In this document: positions 7,322 through 14,453 of the stretch, in pieces
How the letters are laid out: each line of letters begins with the position of its first letter
Numbering within the stretch: position 1 is the first letter of the stretch
Source of the DNA: Microcaldota archaeon
GTDB lineage: Archaea; Micrarchaeota; Micrarchaeia; Micrarchaeales; CABMGC01
Length of the DNA: 33,404 bases
Direction of reading: 5' to 3'
Assembly (NCBI GenBank): GCA_030040335.1
Contig: JASHTX010000059.1
Location: 1-33,404, forward strand
Notes under the pieces: model-generated
Database searches by the model: none
The model's input: only the letters and a program-made list of their open reading frames with translations
What the model was told of the DNA's origin: nothing
Program-made: the position numbers and the translations under genes

Positions 7322-8374
7322 ATGGAAGAGGAGTCGCTGGAGTTCTCGAGCAGGTTCAATGAGAAGTACAGCCTGGTATCAAGGAAAATGATACGCATGC
7401 TGTCAGAGAACTCGAGGCTGACCAGCACTGAGATTGCCGGCAGGCTTGGGATATCAAGGCAGGCGGTCGCGAAGAGGCTCAGCAGGTTGGAGAAGGAATT
7501 TGGGATCAGGTACGTGCCTGAGTTCAACGAGGACAAGCTTGGCATATCGAACCCTCACATCGTAATGGTGAAGTTCAGGGAGAAACCAAGCCAATCGTAT
7601 CTTGCAGACATCTTCTCCCGCTCTTACATAACTCAGGTCGTGGTGTCTGTGAAGGGTACCTACGACCTCCTCATATACGCAAACTCGCTTTCGAGGGACG
7701 CGTACATACACTGGGACAAGGGAATGCAGATACTGCTCGCAGACTACGAGCCCTCATGGCGCTCTTCTGACATAGGGCATGCGCAGCTCGGCTTCTATCC
7801 TTTGCGGAACGATCTCCTAGGCAGGGTCTCCATTCCAGAGGAGTACAAGACGATACTGAAGGCCCTGAACACCGATGCACGCGCATCATTCGAGTCGATC
7901 TCCAAGCAGTCTGGCATGCGCGTAAACAGGGTTGTCTACAACTTCAAGAAGCTGCTGAAGCTCGGTTACATAAAGCGCTTCACGCTTGCGATGACAAAAC
8001 TGGAGAATGCGGTGATAATGACGCACTTCGCCAAGTATAATATCTCTAGGACTTTCGAGAATGATGCAAAGGGGACCAGACCGGTCTACAGGGCCGACGA
8101 CCAGTACCCCTTGGTCAGTAGATACATAATAACAAATCAGCTCGTGGGCAGCTACGACTTCTTCAGCGCAGGAGTCTTCGACAGCCCGGAGGTAGCGTAC
8201 AAGAGGAACATCGCCTGGTTCAGGCACCAGCTGAAACCCGAGCGGCCGAAGCTGGTATACGGAATAGTGGACAAGGTCATCGTAGGCAATCTGCCTGTGA
8301 GGAGCGTAGACACATACAAGGAATACGATGCGATAGTGTGGTCGCCTGATTTTAGGAAGGAGGAACATCTCTGA
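7322..8374 (+). CDS. Duplicated Lrp/AsnC-type transcriptional regulator (paralog 2)
   Basis: The 350-residue product parallels the gene at 3833-4879 along its whole length. It has winged helix 1 (MIRMLSENSRLTSTEIAGRL), an AsnC-like domain (NPHIVMVKFREKPSQSYLAD), winged helix 2 (TDARASFESISKQSGMRVNR) and a second alpha/beta domain ending in VDKVIVGNLPVRSVDTYKEY. Shared blocks such as GFYPLRN and NFKKLxxLGYIKRFTL show a recent common origin. The ATG at 7322 aligns with the start of the paralog, and TTCTAAAG about 26 nt upstream suggests a leaderless mRNA, although a long AT-rich region lies further up. Its 3' end overlaps the convergent ATPase gene by 23 nt. Targets are unknown. Confidence 0.88.
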   Translation: MEEESLEFSSRFNEKYSLVSRKMIRMLSENSRLTSTEIAGRLGISRQAVAKRLSRLEKEFGIRYVPEFNEDKLGISNPHIVMVKFREKPSQSYLADIFSRSYITQVVVSVKGTYDLLIYANSLSRDAYIHWDKGMQILLADYEPSWRSSDIGHAQLGFYPLRNDLLGRVSIPEEYKTILKALNTDARASFESISKQSGMRVNRVVYNFKKLLKLGYIKRFTLAMTKLENAVIMTHFAKYNISRTFENDAKGTRPVYRADDQYPLVSRYIITNQLVGSYDFFSAGVFDSPEVAYKRNIAWFRHQLKPERPKLVYGIVDKVIVGNLPVRSVDTYKEYDAIVWSPDFRKEEHL

Positions 8375-9929
8375 GTTCGACCGAATCATTTCCTATCACT
8401 ATGACCTTCGCATATTTTTCACCTCTCCTGCGCAGCATTCTTTCCGTGTCTTCAGGCCTTTTCAGCCCTGTCTCGTACTCTATCGCGATCTTCTCGCCGT
8501 CCTTGTAGGCAATCACGTCGGGTCCGTAGGCATTATTGTAAACCATGTTTCTGATGCCGTTCTCGGTGAGATACTTGCTTATCAGGCTGACCATGATGTC
8601 GTGCTCTGCGCTGTTCCTCGGCATTGCGATATACCATGCACCTTCAAAGGGTGGCTCGGACACAACATGGTATCCGATTATTCCGGTTTTTATCAACTCG
8701 ATCAGCGACCTCGTCACTTCTTCCTGTTCGAATCCCTCGTTTCTGAGTCTCTCTTCGAGCTCGCGTTTGCTCACTATCCCCTTTGCCAGATCAACTATCC
8801 GGTGGACAGGGTCCCTGATTGCTGGCCTAAATCGCAGGCACCTAACTATTTTAGGACTCCTGTCATATGCCAGCTGCACCAGCGCGCAGCCGCGCTGGAG
8901 CTCCCTCAGCGCCTTCCTCACTTCGATGAACCTGTTGTACTCAGTGCCGGCTGCAATTATGTTGGCGATGTAGTTCTGCTCTTCAGGTTCCCTCTGCGTG
9001 AATGCGATCAGCGTAGCTGCGTTGCTCCTTATTTCCTTGTCCAGCGCCTTTGCCCGCTGCGCTATGGCGATCATGCCTAGGCCATACTTCCTGCCCTCTG
9101 CAACCAACCTTGCCACGACCGGGCTGTCCTGGAGTTTTTCCGCCTCGTCTATGACAATATAGAACCTCCTTTTGCTTCCTGATGCGCTGCCCTGCAGGAG
9201 GTTTGCATATATCTTCCTTAGTATACTCTCCATATAGAGCGCCTGTGCTTCTGAGCTATGCAGACTTGCGAGCGAGAAGACAGACCTGGAGTTCAGCAGG
9301 CTGCCAACGCTGACGCTCCTCTGGAACTGCTCTCCGGCTACTGCGAGCAGGCGCTTCTCAAGCGCGTCGAGCACGTTCTGCTCCGGCTTTGATCTTGACC
9401 TGCGCTTGAAGACCTTTATCGTGTAAAGCAGGCTGTGCATATTCGGCGTGCGCTCCTTGACAGCGCTTATCCAGTACGTGTATGCGATGCACCTGTAGAG
9501 CGTGCCAGCCTGCACCTCTCCGAGATGGAGCACACGCTTGAACATGCCGGTTATCTCTGATGTGCGTTCCCTCTCTGTTAGGCCGTCAAGGTCAAAGATA
9601 TTCACAGCGTGTATACTCGCGTCGTAGATCACGGCATGAATATCTTTCGCACCCTCCACATACTCTGCGTGCGGGTCCAGTACAAGAAAGTTTGCTCCGT
9701 GCCCTGCTAGCTGCCTGAGGATCAGCTTGCATGCGTTGCTCTTGCCGGCCCCACTCTCACCGGTTATCATCACGTGCCGGTTCGTACTTTTGTCCAGGTT
9801 AAGCCTCATGGATTTGAAGTACCTTCTTTGCCATTGCCATCTCAAAAGACCAAAGCGCCTCACTAGGCGCAACTCGCGATGGACTTTGCCGAGAGTTATA
9901 GAGTTTCTGTTTTTGAAAAAAGTAAACAT
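8352..9929 (-). CDS. HerA/VirD4-like ATPase with winged-helix and PD-(D/E)XK-like C-terminus
   Basis: The 525-residue protein has Walker A GESGAGKS (about 57-64), FLVLDPHAEY after it, Walker B YIVIDEAEKL (about 257-266), then GMIAIAQRAKALDKEI and a glutamine/arginine sensor region. This is the pattern of the HerA/TraG/VirD4 group of ring ATPases that pump DNA or protein. Residues 375-420 look like a winged helix (VSKRELEERLRNEGFEQEEV). Residues 440-525 resemble a PD-(D/E)XK nuclease fold, with GPDVIAYKDGEKIAIEYETG giving D471 and E484/E486, but the usual lysine is replaced. The ORF track starts at 10163, but MFTFFKNRNS at 9929 with a GGTGA ribosome site avoids overlapping the divergent gene. 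Possible roles are DNA translocation, defence or conjugation. Confidence 0.8.
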   Translation of the reverse strand: MFTFFKNRNSITLGKVHRELRLVRRFGLLRWQWQRRYFKSMRLNLDKSTNRHVMITGESGAGKSNACKLILRQLAGHGANFLVLDPHAEYVEGAKDIHAVIYDASIHAVNIFDLDGLTERERTSEITGMFKRVLHLGEVQAGTLYRCIAYTYWISAVKERTPNMHSLLYTIKVFKRRSRSKPEQNVLDALEKRLLAVAGEQFQRSVSVGSLLNSRSVFSLASLHSSEAQALYMESILRKIYANLLQGSASGSKRRFYIVIDEAEKLQDSPVVARLVAEGRKYGLGMIAIAQRAKALDKEIRSNAATLIAFTQREPEEQNYIANIIAAGTEYNRFIEVRKALRELQRGCALVQLAYDRSPKIVRCLRFRPAIRDPVHRIVDLAKGIVSKRELEERLRNEGFEQEEVTRSLIELIKTGIIGYHVVSEPPFEGAWYIAMPRNSAEHDIMVSLISKYLTENGIRNMVYNNAYGPDVIAYKDGEKIAIEYETGLKRPEDTERMLRRRGEKYAKVIVIGNDSVELRDVPPS

Positions 9930-9989
9930 AATTTCACCAATGCTGCCCGACTTTAGAGGGTGAACATCGCAGCGGGCAGGAATAAAGCC

Positions 9990-10022
9990 AACCCTTTTAT
10001 ATCGGGAAAAGACAATGCCAGC
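9990..10022 (+). promoter_or_regulatory. TATA promoter of the methyltransferase-like gene
   Basis: CTTTTATATCGG (TATA about 9995-10002) is centred about 25 nt before the ATG at 10023, giving a leaderless transcript. This decides the start codon in favour of 10023 over the GTG at 9960. Confidence 0.6.
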
Positions 10023-10733
10023 ATGGAAAAGGGCAGGTCGCAAGAGGGCAGGACGTCTGAATTCATGGGTGTGAAGTACCTGCGGCGCCAGCACGAGCTG
10101 GAGCTCATAGGCACCAACATCTACACCTCTGGAGCTGCACATTCTGGCATCGGAAACATTCACGAATTACTTGACAGCGAGTGGATAAAGGATACGGGAG
10201 GCAGGAGCGGCAAGAAAGCAACGTCAGAGTACCAGTACCTCTGTTTCCCGCCCAGCCATCAACTCAGGACAGGGCTTGTCAGCGAGGAGGTGCTTGATGA
10301 CATAAAGAGCAATGGGAAAACGGTGCTGAGCGTGGGCGCTGGCTACGCCTTCACCGAACGAGTGTTGGTCAAGAAGCTTGGAGTGAATGCGGAGCAGATA
10401 ACGCTGGCAGACCGCGCGAACGTTATGCCGAAGGGTTTCAAGACCCTTCTCTTCGACATGGAAGAGGAATGGAAGCTCGGAGGCAAGAAGTATGACTACA
10501 TACTCTTCGCCCAATCCATAATACTGCCGAACGAGAGGTCGAAAAGGATGGGCAGGATACTAGAGAAGGCATACGCTGCGCTGAACGATGAAGGGCAGAT
10601 CAGAATCACCGGCACGTTCAGCCCAGAAGAAATAACAAACCTCAGAATATGGCTCGGAAAGAGGCATCCTGAAGCCGAGCTTGCAACAGACGACGAATTG
10701 TACCTCATTGTGATAAGGAAGGGCATACGGTGA
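10023..10733 (+). CDS. Putative class I SAM-dependent methyltransferase-like protein
   Basis: This 236-residue protein has a Rossmann-type motif, GKTVLSVGAGYAFTERVLVKKLG, matching the SAM-binding motif I. An acidic strand end follows (ITLADRAN), then KKYDYILFAQSIILPNE as a motif IV-like strand and a C-terminal DDELYLIVIRKG. The target is unknown. The N-terminus (YLRRQHELELIGTNIYTSGA) is not one I recognise. The ORF track begins at a GTG at 9960, but the TATA at 9995 fits the ATG at 10023. It diverges from the HerA-like ATPase; whether the two form a functional pair is open. A T-rich stretch near 10769 may end the transcript. Confidence 0.65.
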   Translation: MEKGRSQEGRTSEFMGVKYLRRQHELELIGTNIYTSGAAHSGIGNIHELLDSEWIKDTGGRSGKKATSEYQYLCFPPSHQLRTGLVSEEVLDDIKSNGKTVLSVGAGYAFTERVLVKKLGVNAEQITLADRANVMPKGFKTLLFDMEEEWKLGGKKYDYILFAQSIILPNERSKRMGRILEKAYAALNDEGQIRITGTFSPEEITNLRIWLGKRHPEAELATDDELYLIVIRKGIR

Positions 10734-10809
10734 AGTAGCTGGCGCTTTGCCCAAGACTACGGCATTCTTTTTTGAAAATATCATAGCGTAGAATTCACCT
10801 CTTACAAGA

Positions 10810-10827
10810 TAACCAGTTTCCTGGTTA
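10810..10827. repeat. Inverted repeat TAACCAG-TTTC-CTGGTTA
   Basis: Perfect 7-bp arms around a 4-nt spacer lie between the methyltransferase-like gene and the next plus-strand gene, about 20 nt upstream of that gene's TATA-like AATAAATATG (10847-10856). It could be an operator for the 10921 gene or a hairpin at the end of the upstream transcript; position favours the operator. Confidence 0.4.
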
Positions 10828-10920
10828 AAAGTGAATATTTTACCAACAAATAAATATGGGAAAATACCCTTATGTTACGTAGTTTTGCCTGATTTAGAAC
10901 TCGGAAGCTAGGAGGATGAG

Positions 10921-11595
10921 ATGACAAAAGCAGTGAAGCAAAGGGAAAAGGGAAGCGAAGACCTGAGCGCGTTCCTTACGAAGTACCCTGTGTTCAACGC
11001 CAGACAAGAAGAAGACAAGATGCACCTGCTGGCGAGATACGATCGCATAAAGGCGCTCTGGAGGGCGGACACAGAGCCGGATCTGAGGGCAAGGGGTAAG
11101 GATACAGTGACGCTCATGTATATGGTCAGCGCCTTCAAGCCTCCGAATGCAATCACAGTTGACCTCTCTTATCCCGATCAGGAGTGGCCAAACGCCCATC
11201 ATGAAGTTGACATCCACGTGACTTTCAGTTATGCGGGCAGGAAGAAGACTGTCTCTATGGGGCCTTTCCCAACTGTTGGGGAGCTTTCGCTGCCAGAGAA
11301 AGCGCGAATTTGGATGGCATTGAAACCCAAGAGCGATGACTCATCTGAAGCGGTCCAGCACGTGGCAGAGGTGATGGTGGGAAGAGACAAGAACGCAGGG
11401 GACCAGTTGTATCCGGAGTTCGATGACCATCAGGGGGCGATGACCACAAGCCTTGAGGCGCTTGGTTATAAGAAGGTAAGCGGGCCCGTAATGGTAAAGA
11501 ATACCGGCAGCCCAATAGGGCATGATTTCAGGTATCGGTTCGTGGATGCTCGAGATCTGCAGCGGTTGAGAAGGGCGAGACCGGGCGGGGATTGA
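10921..11595 (+). CDS. Hypothetical protein (224 aa)
   Basis: I do not recognise this protein. It has a charged helical N-terminus (SEDLSAFLTKYPVFNARQEEDK), a central block likely rich in beta strands (NAITVDLSYPDQEWPNAHHE, VDIHVTFSYAGRKKTVSMGP) and a basic C-terminal tail. There is no signal peptide or membrane segment, so it is probably cytoplasmic. The start is supported by GGAGGATGAG directly upstream and by a TATA-like AATAAATATG about 65 nt upstream, giving a leader of about 40 nt, unlike the leaderless neighbours. It opens a run of three unfamiliar plus-strand genes. Confidence 0.7.
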   Translation: MTKAVKQREKGSEDLSAFLTKYPVFNARQEEDKMHLLARYDRIKALWRADTEPDLRARGKDTVTLMYMVSAFKPPNAITVDLSYPDQEWPNAHHEVDIHVTFSYAGRKKTVSMGPFPTVGELSLPEKARIWMALKPKSDDSSEAVQHVAEVMVGRDKNAGDQLYPEFDDHQGAMTTSLEALGYKKVSGPVMVKNTGSPIGHDFRYRFVDARDLQRLRRARPGGD

Positions 11596-11734
11596 AGGCA
11601 TAATCCAATTATCGAATGGGGGCGGAATCAATTATTTTCTGAATGGGACTATTTATAATGGAACTTTTGCTTACAAAGTGCGAATAACGTCAATACTTAA
11701 ATAGACGGGAAAACAACCATTATGCAGTGAATTT

Positions 11735-12067
11735 ATGACTCGTGTGCGAGATGGAAGCAGGCTCAAAGATCCCAATGAAGGCAGGGTAATGGAAGCGGTA
11801 ATAGCCTTGAGGGACAGGCAGCTAGGCGGAAGGAAGGGCAAGATAACCGAGTCGGCAATACAGAAGAAGATTGGAGGTAAGGCCCGTTCAGAATCACATC
11901 TTGGTCTGCTTGCAATCAACGATATTGCTCAAGAACTGCGAAGGCGCGGATTGCTAGCAGAGGATTCGAAGCTGGGCTATCGGCCTACGGACCGTGACAG
12001 GGCAGCGAAAGAGGTTGCGAAACTGAACCGAACACTTCAGACAAGGAGCTCAGAGTCGGATCTGTAA
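11735..12067 (+). CDS. Small basic hypothetical protein, possible winged helix (110 aa)
   Basis: A 110-residue, strongly charged protein (many Arg/Lys). The middle, ITESAIQKKIGGKARSESHL followed by AINDIAQELRRRGLLAEDSK, has the rhythm of a winged helix-turn-helix, so DNA binding is plausible but unproven. ACTTAAATAG at about 11694-11703 is a TATA-like box about 35 nt before the ATG, and a second, GACTATTTATAATGG, lies near 11647-11661. It sits 73 nt before the next hypothetical gene in the same direction and may share its transcript. Confidence 0.65.
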   Translation: MTRVRDGSRLKDPNEGRVMEAVIALRDRQLGGRKGKITESAIQKKIGGKARSESHLGLLAINDIAQELRRRGLLAEDSKLGYRPTDRDRAAKEVAKLNRTLQTRSSESDL

Positions 12068-12140
12068 TACGTAACTATGATGCAGGAAGTATCATCTGCA
12101 GGCTATGAGCTTCTGGATAGGAAATATCACAGGGAAATGA

Positions 12141-12752
12141 ATGACTGGCACAAAAGAATCAGATAGTAAGGTATTGGACGTCCGCAGCAGGGCCATACTT
12201 GCCAACAGAGGCGTGGTCGGACTGGCGCACATACAGAAAGACCAGATACCAGACCAACTCAGCGAACCCTACATGAAGATGCTCAACAGGACCGATAGGA
12301 AGGAAGGCGATGCGGGGCAATTCGGCCTAGGGATGGCCCATTCGGTGATAGTGCATCTGGGCGCCCTGCCTGCGCCAAAACGCGTTATGCTCATGATCGA
12401 GGAGGACGCAAACCAGAAAACCGTGAATTTCTTCGCTGCAGTGCTCTACGGGCAGGAGGACTTTAACACAGTCCTCTCCTATTACGAGTTTTCATCGGGC
12501 AATGAAAAAGGGCAGGGTCTGAAGACTGTAGATCTTAAGGAGGAGAAGCCGGCACCTGGAAACGCGCCGCTCTATGCGCTGGTTATAGGACCATACAAGC
12601 TGGCCTCTGATGCATACCGCGACAGCATGGCGGTTGAGGAGGACAAGATGCTTGCGATTAGAAGATTTCGGGAAGAGTTTGGGCTGTCGAGCAAAGCGCA
12701 GGTCGAGATACCAAGCCCTGCAACTGAGCCTAGAGCTGAGCACCCGAACTGA
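12141..12752 (+). CDS. Hypothetical protein (203 aa)
   Basis: I do not recognise this 203-residue soluble protein. The core has alternating strands and helices (AHSVIVHLGALPAPKRVMLM, VNFFAAVLYGQEDFNTVLSY, LYALVIGPYKLASDAYRDSM) and a proline/acid-rich tail. The start at 12141 is supported by AGGGA five nt upstream; an overlapping ATG at 12137 gives only nine codons. The 3' end overlaps the convergent endonuclease IV gene by 23 nt. It is probably co-transcribed with the 11735 gene. Confidence 0.7.
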   Translation: MTGTKESDSKVLDVRSRAILANRGVVGLAHIQKDQIPDQLSEPYMKMLNRTDRKEGDAGQFGLGMAHSVIVHLGALPAPKRVMLMIEEDANQKTVNFFAAVLYGQEDFNTVLSYYEFSSGNEKGQGLKTVDLKEEKPAPGNAPLYALVIGPYKLASDAYRDSMAVEEDKMLAIRRFREEFGLSSKAQVEIPSPATEPRAEHPN

Positions 12753-13563
12753 CGATCCTCCTAACCAGCCTCAGCTCGCCCTCTCCGGAGTGCTCCCCAG
12801 GGGTCTCGAGTATCATGGGCTTCGAACGTAGTTCCTCGTTTGCCAAAAGGGTTTCGAAACCGCTCCTGCCTATCTTACCGAAGCCTATGTTCTCGTGCCT
12901 GTCCAGTCCAGAGCCGCACTGGTACTTCGAATCGTTGAGATGTATTACGTGTATTCTGGAGACGTCAAGGGTGTGGAGCACGTCATCAATAACCTCTGGC
13001 TTTGTTATGTCGTAGCCTGCCGCGAAGATGTGACAAGTGTCTATGCAGAAACCAAGGTTTTTGGGGCCTATGCTGTTGTACAGCCCTACAAGGTCATCCA
13101 GGTCTGAGCCGACGCTGTTCCTCTGCCCAGCCTCGTTCTCCATAAGAATGTAGGTGTTCTTCGCTGCAGATGTCGCAAGCCTTACCGCTTCCCTCACTCG
13201 CTCGAATCCCTTCTCTTTGCCCTCGCCCAGATGGCTGCCCAGGTGTATGACAAGGTACTTCACGCCGAGCGCTTCGCACCTGTAGACTGCGTCTAGATAA
13301 GCCGCCTTGGTCTTCTCATAGACCTCTTCCCTGGGGGATGCGGGATTGGGGAGATAGGACATGTGTGCTATGACAGGCCTTATGCCGTATGATCTCTCCT
13401 TTGCTGTGAACCTCTCTAGCTCTCCGGTCTCGAGTGCTTTGGTGCTCCAGCTGCGTGGGTTCGTAAGGAAGAGCTGCATGCATGTGCATCCCAGATCCCT
13501 GGCGCGATCGAAGGCAAGGTCAAGGCTGGCAGAAATAGAAACGTGGTAGCCGATGCGGAGCAT
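12730..13563 (-). CDS. nfo: Endonuclease IV (AP endonuclease, family 2)
   Basis: This enzyme cuts DNA 5' of abasic sites in base excision repair using a three-zinc centre. The 277-residue product carries the family motifs in order: IGYHVSIS at the start, MQLFLTNPRSW, HLGSHLGEG, MENEAGQ, FCIDTCHIFAAGYD, HLNDSK, DRHENIGFGKIG and ILETPG near the end. These supply the His, Glu and Asp metal ligands. The ORF track starts at 13569 (MPMLRIGYH), but TATAAATA at about 13587-13594 is centred 27 nt before the ATG at 13563, so a leaderless start at MLRIGYHVS is preferred. It stands alone and is convergent with the 12141 gene. Confidence 0.95.
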   Translation of the reverse strand: MLRIGYHVSISASLDLAFDRARDLGCTCMQLFLTNPRSWSTKALETGELERFTAKERSYGIRPVIAHMSYLPNPASPREEVYEKTKAAYLDAVYRCEALGVKYLVIHLGSHLGEGKEKGFERVREAVRLATSAAKNTYILMENEAGQRNSVGSDLDDLVGLYNSIGPKNLGFCIDTCHIFAAGYDITKPEVIDDVLHTLDVSRIHVIHLNDSKYQCGSGLDRHENIGFGKIGRSGFETLLANEELRSKPMILETPGEHSGEGELRLVRRIVSSGAQL

Positions 13564-13605
13564 GGGCATACTTGCAAAGCCGCGTTATTTATATCCAGAA
13601 GCAGG

Positions 13606-14340
13606 TCACTCTTGCTTCCCGGAATTGCCCGCCGGAAGCCGGTTCGCCTTGATCACTGAGCTGAGCTCGGCAATCTCGGTCCCGGTGACATTGAGATATT
13701 CAACAAGGTACTCTTGCAGTCCTCTGTACTCCTTCTTTCCGTATCCGCTGGCATAGATGAATGCACCGACAAGCGGCATCAGAGGTGCCGAATCGTCTCC
13801 GATTACGGCCCTGAGATTCGTCTTTCTCACCAGCGACACAGAGTCCTGAATCAACTCGCGCGTTAGCGCATAAGCATAGCCCACAGCCTCTATGCCTTCA
13901 ACCAGTTTCTGCGCGGTCGTCTCTATCCACCTTTCTTCTTTAATCTGCTGCTTTTCCTGCCCCCATGTCTGCCTTCCGGGTTTGTGACGATTCTTCTCTG
14001 TTACGGGCTCAATCTGGCTTGCTGCAGGGTCGGCTTTCTCAGTACTGACTGCTACTTTGGCCTGTACAGGTTTTGGCGCGCTCGCTGCCCTGGTCTGCTC
14101 CAGCTCCTCGAGCCGGTCCACCTCGCTCCTCAACTTTGCGAGCCTTATCAGATTCTCGACTCTCTCGCTGGCGTCCTTGTATGGGACGCGCTCTGGATCC
14201 AGCCAGTCCTTGCCAGTCTGGACCACGTCTCCGCATACATTGCAGACGCCAACCCCGCGCTTGTCGTACTTGACTGAGCCGGAGTTGCACTTCAGACACG
14301 GAGTCGGGCTTCTCAGCTTATACTTGTTGTTTTCACTCAT
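13606..14340 (-). CDS. Divergent TFB-like protein: Zn-ribbon plus C-terminal cyclin-like part
   Basis: Residues 15-36 (CLKCNSGSVKYDKRGVGVCN, then VCGDVVQ) are a TFIIB/TFB Zn-ribbon: C15xxC18 and C33xxC36 with the KYD..G spacing. After a coiled-coil-prone and Ala/Pro-rich linker, residues about 150-240 resemble one cyclin fold, with LMPLVGAFIYASGYGKKEYR echoing the conserved alanine-rich helix of TFB repeats. At 244 residues it is shorter than TFB (about 300) and seems to keep only one recognisable repeat. The ATG at 14340 is preferred over the track's TTG at 14397; a TATA-like CATAAATAAG at 14416-14425 and GGTG before the ATG support it. It follows the TFB-core-like gene in the same direction. 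A role as recruiting factor is inferred. Confidence 0.75.
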   Translation of the reverse strand: MSENNKYKLRSPTPCLKCNSGSVKYDKRGVGVCNVCGDVVQTGKDWLDPERVPYKDASERVENLIRLAKLRSEVDRLEELEQTRAASAPKPVQAKVAVSTEKADPAASQIEPVTEKNRHKPGRQTWGQEKQQIKEERWIETTAQKLVEGIEAVGYAYALTRELIQDSVSLVRKTNLRAVIGDDSAPLMPLVGAFIYASGYGKKEYRGLQEYLVEYLNVTGTEIAELSSVIKANRLPAGNSGKQE

Positions 14341-14453
14341 TTTCACACCGGCGCGGGTATGTGCATTACCAGCAAGTCCGCGTTTTCCCGAGAGCAAGTA
14401 GATACTGTTTTCCGCTTATTTATGCATTGACTTTGGATCCTGAGCAGATGCGG

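Noticed and set aside
11606-11647. Imperfect direct repeat CAATTAT..GAATGGG
   Set aside because: Two AT-rich partial copies only; likely chance in an AT-rich promoter region.
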